Source of the DNA: UBA7703 sp034926785
Lineage (GTDB): Bacteria > Bacillota > Clostridia > Christensenellales > CAG-138
Assembly (NCBI GenBank): GCA_034926785.1
Contig: JAYFQU010000001.1
Span: 36,661-100,660, forward strand
Length of the DNA: 64,000 bases
Direction: 5' to 3'
Below the pieces are notes generated by a model. It ran no database searches. It was not told the origin of the DNA and saw only the letters and a list, made by a program, of their open reading frames with translations. Positions 8,119-16,445 of this stretch are shown here, piece by piece; position 1 is the stretch's first letter; every line of letters begins with the position of its first letter. Made by a program: the position numbers and the translations under genes.

Positions 8119-10398
8119 ATGATTCGATATGCGCTCGCCATCGGCGGGATTGTGCAGGGTGTCGGCTTCCGTCCCTTTTTGTTTCGAGAGGCGGCGGCGC
8201 ACAACCTTGCCGGATTTGTACAGAACACAAGCTTCGGCGTCTACCTGGAGGTTGAAGGAACCCCCGGAGACTGCGAGGAATTTTTGCGTACGCTGGAGCA
8301 GAACGCCCCGCCGCTCTCCCGGATTTCTACCATCGAACGGCGCGTCATCCCCATAACGGGCGAGCGCGGCTTCTCCATCCGTTCCAGCGAGGCTGGCGAG
8401 CGCCGCGCGCTGGTCTCTCCCGATATTGCGCTGTGCGACGACTGCAGGCGGGAACTGCTTGACCCCGCCGACCGGCGCTATCGCTACGCCTTCATCAACT
8501 GCACCAACTGCGGTCCGCGGTTCTCCATCGTGCAGGATGTTCCCTATGACCGTGTAAACACGAGCATGCGGGAGTTTGTCCAGTGCGCACCCTGCCAGAG
8601 CGAATATGACGATCCGACAAACCGCCGCTTTCATGCCCAACCGAATGCCTGCCCGGTCTGCGGCCCCGCGCTGTCGTTTCTCGCGGGGGGCATAGCGCAG
8701 GGCGGCGACCCGATCGAACGCTTTCAGGATTACATTCACGCGGGCAAGATCGTTGCGGTCAAGGGCATTGGCGGCTATCACCTCGCTTGCGATGCGGCAA
8801 ACGAGGCGGCGGTCTCCCTGCTCCGCGCGCGTAAGAAGCGATATGAAAAACCGTTTGCCATCATGGCCCGGGATCTTGCAGCCGCGCGCGAATTCTGCGA
8901 TGTTTCCGCCGAGGAAGAGGCACTGCTCACCGGTCATCAGAAGCCGATCGTGCTCCTTCTTCGCAAACCCGGGGCCAAAGTCGCCCCCTCCGTCGCCCCC
9001 GGCAACCGTCGCCTCGGCGTTATGCTGCCGTATACGCCGTTACACTGTCTGCTGATGGAGCGGATCCCCGCCCTCGTGCTCACGAGCGGCAACGAGTCCG
9101 ACCGCCCGATGCTCTACCGCGAAAAAGAGGCGCTCCCCGCTCTGTTTGCGCTGAGCGACGCAGTTCTCACGCACAACCGCCCCATCGTGCGGCGCGTGGA
9201 TGACAGCGTGTTTGTCCTGAGCCTTCATCAGCCGCGCCCCCTGCGCCGCGCGCGCGGCTGGGCGCCGCTGCCACTGCCGCTGCCCGACGGCGAGCGGATG
9301 ATCCTCGCCGCGGGCGCTCAGCAGAAGAACACCTTCTGCCTCGTGAAAGAGGGACAAGCTTTTCTGAGTTCACACATCGGCGATCTGGACGATCCGGATA
9401 CCGAACGGGACTATCACAGTGAGATCGCCTCCCTCCGGCGGCTATTTGACATCGCGCCGGAAGCGGTCGCCTGCGATCTGCATCCCGACTATGCCGCAAC
9501 GCGCTTTGCGCGGTCGCTCGGACTTCCGGTCTATCCCGTGCAGCATCATCACGCGCACTTTGCCTCGGTGCTGGCCGAGCACGATATTCGGCTTCCCGCC
9601 GCCGGATTCATCTGGGACGGCACGGGATATGGCACGGACGGCACCATTTGGGGCGGCGAAACGCTGCTCGGCACGATATCCGCCAGCGAGCGTGTCGGCC
9701 ATATTCTGCCATTTCAGCTGCCAGGGGGCGAAGCGGCGATTCACGAACCCTGGCGCGCTGCGCTCTCTATCTGCGCAATCGCGCTGGGTCGGGAGGCGGC
9801 GCTGGCACAATTTCCGGCGCGCGCACGGGAGGCCGCCCTGTTGCTGCAGGCGGCTGACGCGGGGCTCAACGCGCCGCAAACCACCAGCATGGGCAGGCTG
9901 TTTGACGCGGTCGCCGCGCTTGCGGGTCTGAGGGAAATCGCCGGCTATGAAGGACAGGCAGCTATCGAGCTGGAGCAGCTGGCCGACGCGACCGAGACGG
10001 GGCGCTATGCGTTCCCGATCGAACGCGCTGACCAGGGCTGGGTCTACGACTGGCGGCCGCTCGTCCGCGAAATTCTCTCGGACAAGGCCGGCGGCGTTTC
10101 CATCGGGCGCATCAGCATGCGCTTCCACCGTAGTCTGGCGGAGCTGCTCCGCAACGCCTCCGAAGCAATCCAGCAGGAAACGGGCTGCAGGCTCGTTGCA
10201 CTCTCCGGCGGGTGTTTTCAAAACGAACTGCTGCTCGCGCTCTCAGCCGCCGCGCTGACGGAGCACGGATTTACCATGCATACCAACCACTGGATTCCCT
10301 GCAACGACGGTGGAATCAGCTATGGTCAGGCGGCGGTCTGCGCCGCTCTGATGAAGGAAAGGAACGCGCCATGTGCCTCGCCATCCCCGGAACCGTAA
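8119..10398 (+). CDS. hypF: Carbamoyltransferase HypF, [NiFe] hydrogenase maturation
   Basis: A 759-residue HypF. In order: acylphosphatase domain with GIVQGVGFRPFLFREA (residues 10-25), two C4 zinc fingers (CDDCRRELLD...CTNCGPRFS and CAPCQSEYDD...CPVCGPAL, about 110-190), a YrdC-like domain (about 200-390) and a Kae1/TobZ-like carbamoyltransferase domain with HHHAHFASVLAEH and ALSGGCFQNELL. It converts carbamoyl phosphate to carbamoyl-AMP and passes the carbamoyl group to the C-terminal Cys of HypE for CN ligand synthesis. The start at 8119 is chosen because a TATAAT box at 8083-8088 would make a TTG start at 8092 almost leaderless, and AGG precedes 8119. It overlaps hypC by 28 bases. Confidence 0.95.
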   Translation: MIRYALAIGGIVQGVGFRPFLFREAAAHNLAGFVQNTSFGVYLEVEGTPGDCEEFLRTLEQNAPPLSRISTIERRVIPITGERGFSIRSSEAGERRALVSPDIALCDDCRRELLDPADRRYRYAFINCTNCGPRFSIVQDVPYDRVNTSMREFVQCAPCQSEYDDPTNRRFHAQPNACPVCGPALSFLAGGIAQGGDPIERFQDYIHAGKIVAVKGIGGYHLACDAANEAAVSLLRARKKRYEKPFAIMARDLAAAREFCDVSAEEEALLTGHQKPIVLLLRKPGAKVAPSVAPGNRRLGVMLPYTPLHCLLMERIPALVLTSGNESDRPMLYREKEALPALFALSDAVLTHNRPIVRRVDDSVFVLSLHQPRPLRRARGWAPLPLPLPDGERMILAAGAQQKNTFCLVKEGQAFLSSHIGDLDDPDTERDYHSEIASLRRLFDIAPEAVACDLHPDYAATRFARSLGLPVYPVQHHHAHFASVLAEHDIRLPAAGFIWDGTGYGTDGTIWGGETLLGTISASERVGHILPFQLPGGEAAIHEPWRAALSICAIALGREAALAQFPARAREAALLLQAADAGLNAPQTTSMGRLFDAVAALAGLREIAGYEGQAAIELEQLADATETGRYAFPIERADQGWVYDWRPLVREILSDKAGGVSIGRISMRFHRSLAELLRNASEAIQQETGCRLVALSGGCFQNELLLALSAAALTEHGFTMHTNHWIPCNDGGISYGQAAVCAALMKERNAPCASPSPEP

Positions 10399-10586
10399 CC
10401 AGAATTGAAGAGCAGGACGCCATCATCGACTACGGCGGCACTACGCGGCGCGCAAGCCTGCGCCTGCTGCCGGATACCGCCGTTGGCGATTGCGTGCTGG
10501 TTCACGCGGGCTTCGTGATTCAGCGGGTGGATCCCGAAGACAACGCAGAGCTGGAGTCGCTGCTCAAAGAGATGGATCTCTTGTAA
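10371..10586 (+). CDS. hypC: HypC/HupF chaperone, [NiFe] hydrogenase maturation
   Basis: A 71-residue HypC. It begins MCLAIPGTVTRIEE: the N-terminal Met-Cys is the diagnostic feature, since Cys2 binds the Fe(CN)2CO unit together with HypD and the hydrogenase large subunit. The rest is a small OB-fold ending in an acidic helix, LESLLKEMDLL. It overlaps the end of hypF by 28 bases in another frame and precedes hypD by 17 bases, so translation is probably coupled. GGAAAGGAA lies upstream of the ATG at 10371. Confidence 0.94.
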   Translation: MCLAIPGTVTRIEEQDAIIDYGGTTRRASLRLLPDTAVGDCVLVHAGFVIQRVDPEDNAELESLLKEMDLL

Positions 10587-10603
10587 CACGCACAGGAGCA
10601 ATT

Positions 10604-11671
10604 GTGAGCAATATTACTGTTTTAAAGGAAAAAATCGAAAAGGCCGCGCAAGGGCTGCCGCCCGTGACCATCATGGAGGTCTGCGGTACGCATACGCACG
10701 CCATCCGCCGCTACGGCATCCGCCAGCTGCTCCCGGCGAATATCCGGCTTGTCTCCGGCCCCGGCTGCCCCGTCTGCGTCACGGCGGAGGAGGATATCTC
10801 CCTCGCCCTCGCGCTGGCCAAAACGCCGGGCGTCACCCTCTTTTGTTTCGGGGATATGATGCGCGTGCCCTGCGGGAACGAAAGCCTGCTTTCGCTTCGC
10901 TCCTGTGGCGCGGATGTGCGCGTCGCCGTCTCCCCGTTGGATGCACTGGACGGTGCGTTGAGGAATCCGGACCGCGCGGTGGTCTGGTACGGCGTCGGAT
11001 TCGAGACCACAACGCCGCATACTGCGGCGCTGCTGGAGCGGGCCACGCGCCTCGGCGTAAAGAACCTCTCCGTCTACTCCGCGCATAAGACCATGCCGAA
11101 CGCGCTGCTCGCGCTGCTCGGCGGGGAGACGCGGGTAGGCGCTCTGCTCTGCCCAGGCCATGTTTCCGCAATGATCGGCGCGGAGGCGTTTCGCTTTGTG
11201 CCGGAAACACTGCATCTGCCCGCCGCCGTCTCCGGCTTTGAGCCGGAGGAGCTGCTGCTTGCCATGCTCGCGTTGGTCCAGATGCTGAAAAATGGCGAAC
11301 CCGGCCTCGTCAACGCCTATCCACGCGTGGTACACAGCCAAGGAAACGCGGCGGCGCAAGCGCTCGTGGACGAGTGGTTTACCCCCTGCGACGCCCTCTG
11401 GCGTGGGCTTGGCGAGATTCCGAAAAGCGGGCTTACGCTCCGGCCCGAACATGCATTTTGGGATGCCGTCTCGCGCTTTTCTCCGCAGGCGCGGACGATT
11501 CCGTCCCGCTCCGCCTGCCGCTGCGGCGATGTGCTGCACGGCAGCATCGAGCCGACGGAGTGCCCTCTGTTCGGGAAGACCTGCCTGCCGGAGCATCCGC
11601 TCGGCGCGTGCATGGTTTCCTCCGAAGGCGCATGCGCGGCTTATTATCAATATGAAGGGTCAGGCTTATGA
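10604..11671 (+). CDS. hypD: HypD, Fe(CN)2CO assembly scaffold for [NiFe] hydrogenase
   Basis: A 355-residue HypD with the expected motifs: VCGTHTHAIRRYGI, SGPGCPVCVT, GFETTTPHTA, PGHVSAMIG and, near the C-terminus, a Cys-rich 4Fe-4S region (CRCGDVLHG, ECPLFGKTCLPEHPLGACM). HypD holds the iron and reduces its ligands with HypC. The start is a GTG at 10604 with AGGAG five bases upstream; the longer in-frame ORF starts inside hypC in an unrelated sequence. The length fits the family (about 350-380). Its stop overlaps the hypE start (ATGA). Confidence 0.95.
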   Translation: MSNITVLKEKIEKAAQGLPPVTIMEVCGTHTHAIRRYGIRQLLPANIRLVSGPGCPVCVTAEEDISLALALAKTPGVTLFCFGDMMRVPCGNESLLSLRSCGADVRVAVSPLDALDGALRNPDRAVVWYGVGFETTTPHTAALLERATRLGVKNLSVYSAHKTMPNALLALLGGETRVGALLCPGHVSAMIGAEAFRFVPETLHLPAAVSGFEPEELLLAMLALVQMLKNGEPGLVNAYPRVVHSQGNAAAQALVDEWFTPCDALWRGLGEIPKSGLTLRPEHAFWDAVSRFSPQARTIPSRSACRCGDVLHGSIEPTECPLFGKTCLPEHPLGACMVSSEGACAAYYQYEGSGL

Positions 11672-12666
11672 GCGACTGTATCACCCTGGCGCACGGCTCC
11701 GGCGGCCGTGCTTATCGCGAGTTGGTGGAGCGCATATTCGCCCCCGCGTTTCACAATGAGTTCTTAGCGCCGCTGACGGACGCGGCGGTGCTCCCCGCCG
11801 GAGGAACCATCGCCATGACGACAGACGGCTACGTCGTCCAGCCGCTGTTCTTTCCGGGCGGCGATATCGGCCGGCTCGCGGTTTCGGGGACGGTCAACGA
11901 CCTCGCGGTCTCCGGCGCGATCCCGCGCTATCTAAGCGTTGCAATGGTGCTGGAGACCGGGCTCCCGCTGGAAACCCTGCGCCGCGTGGTGCAGTCCATG
12001 GCTAAGACTGCCAAGGAAGCGGGTGTGTTCCTCGTCACCGGCGACACCAAGGTTGTGGAAGCGGGGAGCTGTTCGGGTCTGTATATCACAACGGCGGGCG
12101 TTGGCGTATTCCCCGCCGATCAGACGATTCCCGCGCAGCAGCCGCAGGCGGGCGACGCAATCATCTGCTCCGGCCCTATCGCGAGCCACGGCATGGCGGT
12201 CATGGCCGCGCGAAATCAGATATCGTTCGATCCCCCCATCGAGAGCGACGTACGCCCGCTCAATCGTGCCGTACGCGCCGTTCTGGACGCGGGCTGTGCG
12301 GTGCACGCCATGCGCGATCCTACGCGCGGCGGCGTCGCCGGCACGCTCAGCGAATGGGCGGGGCATGCTTTTGACCTCACGATCAGCGAGGAATCGCTCC
12401 CCGTGCGCGCGGATGTCCGCGCCGCCTGCGCCATCCTCGGCATTGATCCGGTCTATGTCGCCAACGAGGGCGTTGCGCTTTTTTGCCTGCGGCGGGATGA
12501 CGCGGATCAGGCGGTTTCCGCCCTGCGCGGCATTCCGGGCTGCGAGGAGGCCTCCGTCATCGGCTCCGTTGCCGAGGGGCGCGGCAGCGTGTTTGCGCGC
12601 ACGCAAATTGGCACATTTCGGCGAATTTTGCCCCCCTCGGGCGAATTGCTGCCGCGCATTTGTTAA
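11668..12666 (+). CDS. hypE: HypE, cyanide ligand synthesis for [NiFe] hydrogenase
   Basis: A 332-residue HypE of the PurM/AIR synthase-like ATPase family. It begins with ITLAHGSGGRAYREL, has TTDGYVVQPLFFPGGDIG and GTVNDLAVSGA, and ends exactly with PRIC, the C-terminal Cys that HypF carbamoylates and HypE dehydrates to thiocyanate. All catalytic features are therefore intact. It is the last gene of the hypFCDE run; hypA and hypB (nickel insertion) are not in the window. A terminator follows at 12762. Confidence 0.95.
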   Translation: MSDCITLAHGSGGRAYRELVERIFAPAFHNEFLAPLTDAAVLPAGGTIAMTTDGYVVQPLFFPGGDIGRLAVSGTVNDLAVSGAIPRYLSVAMVLETGLPLETLRRVVQSMAKTAKEAGVFLVTGDTKVVEAGSCSGLYITTAGVGVFPADQTIPAQQPQAGDAIICSGPIASHGMAVMAARNQISFDPPIESDVRPLNRAVRAVLDAGCAVHAMRDPTRGGVAGTLSEWAGHAFDLTISEESLPVRADVRAACAILGIDPVYVANEGVALFCLRRDDADQAVSALRGIPGCEEASVIGSVAEGRGSVFARTQIGTFRRILPPSGELLPRIC

Positions 12667-12761
12667 TTTGAGAAATATTTTTGTTATGTTTTGGACCCCT
12701 TTCACTGCAATCAGTATCGAATAATCGTATTTTTATTGTTACACCGACCACGCGCGTGAAC

Positions 12762-12792
12762 AAGCAAACTGCATGCGGCGGTTTGCTTTTTT
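12762..12792 (+). terminator. Intrinsic terminator after hypE
   Basis: AAGCAAAC pairs with GTTTGCTT around an 11-base loop, followed by a T run. Between the hypE stop (12666) and this hairpin lies an AT-rich stretch with ATAATCGTATT (12721-12731), which recurs at 12938-12948. Confidence 0.8.
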
Positions 12793-12965
12793 CGGTTTTA
12801 TGCAGAAAATATCCGTTTTTCGCAGTCCGTATCGCATCTTTCCGGCAACGGCATCCCTTCGTTTTCTATCTGTTTTTTATTGGGACCGTATCCTTCTTTC
12901 GACTTTTTCTATAAATAATAACCTATATCGATATTCTATAATCGTATTAAAATCATGCGGATTTC

Positions 12966-13052
12966 TTGACCTTTTCCCCCTCTAGTCCTATAATGAAGTC
13001 GCAATTTTTGCGAGCATAGGCCTGCCCCAACGAACATTTGCGCGGGGTAGGC
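12966..13052 (+). promoter_or_regulatory. Hydrogenase operon promoter and leader with two hairpins
   Basis: A strong sigma-A promoter, TTGACC (12966-12971), 17-base spacer, TATAAT (12989-12994), predicts a transcript start near 13001. The 80-base leader contains TCGCA-N5-TGCGA (12999-13013) and a 9-bp stem GCCTGCCCC/GGGGTAGGC (13020-13052) with a 15-base loop. The second hairpin ends 28 bases before the start at 13081. I cannot match it to a known riboswitch. The AT-rich stretch 12793-12965 shows no gene. Confidence 0.7.
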
Positions 13053-13080
13053 TTTACTCATGGACAGGGGATTTTTTACG

Positions 13081-14493
13081 ATGCAGGCAACCTTACTTAT
13101 CTGTATATTCACGCCGCTTATCGGCGCGTTTCTGCTGCCGCTCATCGGAAGGCGCGCGCCGCGCGTGCGGAACCTTTTCGCGCTGTTGTTTGTTCTAACC
13201 GCATTTGCGGGATCCGCGGCGCTGCTGCCCGCGGTTCTCGCGGGACAAAAACCGCTCGTTCGCCTCGCGCTGCCGCTAGGACTAAGCCTCGGCTTTCAGG
13301 CGGATGCCCTTGCGGTGTTTATGGCGCTTGCCTCCTCACTGGTGGCGTCCGTCATCCTCGTCTATTCGTTTGGCTACATTAAGGATTATGACAACCAAAA
13401 CGAATATTATATGATGGCGGTGCTCTTCATCGGGGCGATGATGGGGCTTGTGTACGCCACAAGCCTGATCCTTCTATATCTCTTCTGGGAAATCAGCGCC
13501 ATCTGCTGCTGGCGGCTCATCGGGTTCTATCGGGATGAGCTCACCATCGTCCGCGCGAATAAGGCGTTTGTAGTCACGGTCTTCGGCGCGCTGATCATGC
13601 TCGTCGGCTTCTTGGGCATCTGGGGACAGACGGGCACCTTTGAACTCGCCGCCATGAAGGGCGCCCAGATTCCCGCCTGGTGCGTCGCGCTGATTCTCTT
13701 CGGCATTTTGACCAAGTCCGCCACCTTCCCGCTGCATAGCTGGCTGCCGGACGCGGGCGTCGCGCCCTCGCCCGTCACCTCGCTCCTGCACGCTGCCGTG
13801 CTGGTCAAGATCGGCGTATATGCCTATGCGCGGCTGTTTGTCGCAACCTTCTCCATACCCACGGTCTTCACGAGAATTGTGCCAATCATCGCCGCTGTCA
13901 GCGCGCTGGTCTCCGCCGGGTGCGCCATGAAGGAGACCGACATCAAGCGTATCATCGCCTATTCCACCATCAGCCAGCTTGCGTTCATCCTGCTTGGCGT
14001 AAGTATCGGAAACGAGATCGGCCTAGTTGGCGGCATGCTCTATATCCTCGCGCACAGTGTCGCCAAGGGGGGCTTGTTCCTCTGCGCGGGCATTGTGGAG
14101 CACAACCTACATACCAAGGATATCAATCGTATGGGCGGGCTGTATAAGCGCTTCCCGCTGACCGCCGTCGCCTTTGCGCTCTGTTCTCTCTCGGTGATGG
14201 GCGTGCCTCCCTTCTCCGGCTATTTTGCGAAGTTTCTCGTCGTCAAAGGCGCGGTGGATGCGGGGCATCCGCTGATCGCGGGGGTGTTCATCCTCGGCGC
14301 ATTTATGACGGTGTTCTATCTCTCCCGCGTGTTCTTCAAGGTGTTTCTTGGCCCCGAAACCCACACGCACGCTCGCGAAAAGACGGGCGGCATGGTGGCG
14401 AGCGTGGTCTTTCTCGGCGTGCTTGCGCTCGCGCTCGGCGTATTCCTTTCTCTGCCGGCGGGGCTCGCGTCCCATATCTGGGAGGTGCTGTAA
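13081..14493 (+). CDS. Hydrogenase membrane subunit, antiporter-like (MrpD/NuoM-N type)
   Basis: A 470-residue polytopic protein of the proton-conducting NADH:quinone oxidoreductase/Mrp antiporter family. It has the LYLFWEISAICCWRLIGFY helix with the conserved Glu, FPLHSWLPDAGVAPSPVTSLLHAAVLVKIGVYAYAR with the Lys used in ion channels, and IIAYSTISQLAFILLG. It is the first of three such subunits and the first gene of the operon, and forms part of the ion-pumping membrane arm. The ATG at 13081 (MQATLLICIFTPLIGA) is taken as start because it begins the first helix and GGGGA lies upstream; an in-frame ATG at 13060 is possible. Confidence 0.9.
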   Translation: MQATLLICIFTPLIGAFLLPLIGRRAPRVRNLFALLFVLTAFAGSAALLPAVLAGQKPLVRLALPLGLSLGFQADALAVFMALASSLVASVILVYSFGYIKDYDNQNEYYMMAVLFIGAMMGLVYATSLILLYLFWEISAICCWRLIGFYRDELTIVRANKAFVVTVFGALIMLVGFLGIWGQTGTFELAAMKGAQIPAWCVALILFGILTKSATFPLHSWLPDAGVAPSPVTSLLHAAVLVKIGVYAYARLFVATFSIPTVFTRIVPIIAAVSALVSAGCAMKETDIKRIIAYSTISQLAFILLGVSIGNEIGLVGGMLYILAHSVAKGGLFLCAGIVEHNLHTKDINRMGGLYKRFPLTAVAFALCSLSVMGVPPFSGYFAKFLVVKGAVDAGHPLIAGVFILGAFMTVFYLSRVFFKVFLGPETHTHAREKTGGMVASVVFLGVLALALGVFLSLPAGLASHIWEVL

Positions 14494-16359
14494 ATGGCTG
14501 CAATCTGTAATTGGCTCAGTGGAGGCGCAACGCTTCTGGTCGTCCTCGTCGCGCTGCCTATTCTCGCGGGCTTCACCGTTTGGCTGCTGAAGCGCAAATA
14601 CGCCCTTCAGCTCGCGGCGGCACTCGTTTTCGGCGCGGTCAACGCGTTTTTCTGCCTCGCGCTCTATCTTGGCGGCGGCGTGAAATCGGGCTTTCCCTTC
14701 GCGGGATTCGGGTTTGATGTTCAGTTGCTGGCAAGCGGACTATCCTCCGTTCTGCTGCTCTTTACCTCGGTGGTTTCGCTGCTGCTCTCGCTTTACTCGG
14801 TTTCCTACTTTAAGGGAAACAAACATGGCGGGCTGTTTTTGCTGTTCTATTTCGTCAGCGTCGGTTTTGTCAACGGCGCGCTGCTCTCGGATAATCTCGG
14901 CGTCATGCTGGTGTTCTGGGAGGGCCTGCTGGTCTGCATGGGCGCGATGCTGCTCCTCGGCAATCTGGAAAAACCCCGCGCCGCTCTCAAGATGCTTTGG
15001 GTCTGCGGCGTGGCCGATCTGCTCCTGATGCTCGGCGTCATCATCACCGTCCATCTGGCGGGGCAGAGCAGCGTCAGCGCGATGACGCGCCTTCCCGCTG
15101 AAGGCCTCGGCGCGGTTGGCTGCGCGCTCATGCTCCTTGGCGCGATGGGCAAGGCGGGTGCCATGCCGTTTCATAGCTGGATTCCGCTCGCGGCGGACGA
15201 CGCGCCCTCTCCATTCCTCGCGGCATTCCCCGGCTCGCTGGAGAAGATCCTGGGCATCGGGCTGACCATCCGCATTGTCACGCAGATCTACGACGTGCGG
15301 GCGGGTTCTTCCATGAGCACGCTCGTGCTCGTCGTCGGCGCGGTCACGCTGCTCTTTGGCGTGGGCATGGCGCTCGTTCAAAAGGATATGAAGCGGCTCT
15401 TGTCCTACCATGCCATCAGCCAGGTCGGCTATATGCTCCTCGGCGTCGGCAGCGGGCTCGCGGTCGGCATCGCCGGCGGACTGTTTCATATGATGAACCA
15501 TGTGCTCTATAAATGCGGGCTCTTCATCACCGCAAGCGCCATTGAGCGTCAAACCGGAACCACCGATCTCAAGAAGCTCGGCGGCCTCGGCCGCTCCATG
15601 CCCGTGACGATGGTCTGCTTCATCCTGTGCGGCCTTGCAATTTCCGGTTTCCCAGGCTTCAATGGCTTCTTCTCCAAGGAGCTGGTGTTTGACGCGGCGC
15701 TGGAGAGCGGAATGGTCTACTATATCGTTGCGCTCGTCGGGGCGGCGCTGACGGCCATCTCGTTCCTCAAGCTCGGCGGCGCGGCATTCTTTGGCAAACT
15801 GCGCCTGCCGCATGAGAAAAAAAGCGTACGGGAGGCACCCTTTGGCATGCTCCTATCCGCCGGAATTCTCTCCGCTCTCTGCGTGTTCTTCGGCGTCGGC
15901 AACGGCTTTGCGCATCGCTATCTTCTAACCCCCGCGCTGAATCTCACGGAGAACTTCGCAGGCTGGCCGAAATCCGCCCTGTTGGTTGCGCTCTCCTGCG
16001 CGGCGCTCGCGCTCGCGCTGGCCGATCATCTCCTGGGTAAAAAAGCGTCCGGCAGCGCGCTCAACAGCGCGGATCACATCCACTATGCGCCCGGCCTCAA
16101 GCAGGTTTATGCCCTCGCCGAGGCGGGCAAACTGGACCCCTACAACTGGCTAGTCGCCGCGGTTGGCGGTTTCTCCGCCGTCTGCATGTGGATCGAAAAA
16201 GGTGTTTCATGGGTCTATGATACGGGCGTACCGGGCTTGGTCCGCGGCGCCTCCGGCCTGCTGCATCGCGAAGTCACCGGCAGCCTGACGCGCTATCTTG
16301 CGCTCGCGGCAGCGGGATTCGTTCTGGTTGCGGCGCTGTTCCTCATCGTATTGTTATAA
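14494..16359 (+). CDS. Hydrogenase membrane subunit, antiporter-like (NuoL/HyfB type)
   Basis: A 621-residue antiporter-like subunit, the longest of the three, with about 14-16 helices. Key motifs are LVFWEGLLVCMGAMLLLG, MPFHSWIPLAADDAPSPFLAAFPGSLEKILGI (the 'LEKILGI' form is typical of hydrogenase/Ech-type NuoL homologues rather than complex I), LLSYHAISQVGYMLLGVG and a C-terminal extension with extra helices (residues about 480-620). The extension could correspond to the lateral helix of NuoL, but its hydrophobic helices rather suggest additional membrane anchors. Its ATG directly follows the stop of the previous gene (TAAATG), indicating coupled translation. Confidence 0.9.
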   Translation: MAAICNWLSGGATLLVVLVALPILAGFTVWLLKRKYALQLAAALVFGAVNAFFCLALYLGGGVKSGFPFAGFGFDVQLLASGLSSVLLLFTSVVSLLLSLYSVSYFKGNKHGGLFLLFYFVSVGFVNGALLSDNLGVMLVFWEGLLVCMGAMLLLGNLEKPRAALKMLWVCGVADLLLMLGVIITVHLAGQSSVSAMTRLPAEGLGAVGCALMLLGAMGKAGAMPFHSWIPLAADDAPSPFLAAFPGSLEKILGIGLTIRIVTQIYDVRAGSSMSTLVLVVGAVTLLFGVGMALVQKDMKRLLSYHAISQVGYMLLGVGSGLAVGIAGGLFHMMNHVLYKCGLFITASAIERQTGTTDLKKLGGLGRSMPVTMVCFILCGLAISGFPGFNGFFSKELVFDAALESGMVYYIVALVGAALTAISFLKLGGAAFFGKLRLPHEKKSVREAPFGMLLSAGILSALCVFFGVGNGFAHRYLLTPALNLTENFAGWPKSALLVALSCAALALALADHLLGKKASGSALNSADHIHYAPGLKQVYALAEAGKLDPYNWLVAAVGGFSAVCMWIEKGVSWVYDTGVPGLVRGASGLLHREVTGSLTRYLALAAAGFVLVAALFLIVLL

Positions 16360-16376
16360 GAAAGGCGGCGCAGAAT

Positions 16377-16445
16377 ATGATTTGTCTTTTCCGGCGCCTG
16401 CCGGATGATTTGCAGATTTCTCTCACAAAGGCGGTGCGGCTATGA
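16377..16445 (+). CDS. Candidate 22-residue small ORF coupled to the next hydrogenase gene
   Basis: An ATG at 16377, preceded by GAAAGGCGGCGCAG, opens a 22-codon frame (MICLFRRLPDDLQISLTKAV then RL) whose stop TGA overlaps the ATG of the third antiporter subunit as ATGA. It fills the only gap of more than 20 bases among the antiporter genes. It has no membrane segment. It may be a translation-coupling leader or a real micropeptide; alternatively the frame is chance and AAAGGCGGTG before 16442 works alone. Confidence 0.35.
   Translation: MICLFRRLPDDLQISLTKAVRL

Noticed and set aside
12793..12965. A small ORF or RNA gene in the AT-rich stretch before the hydrogenase promoter
   Set aside because: Open frames here lack binding sites and family features, and no stable fold is evident.
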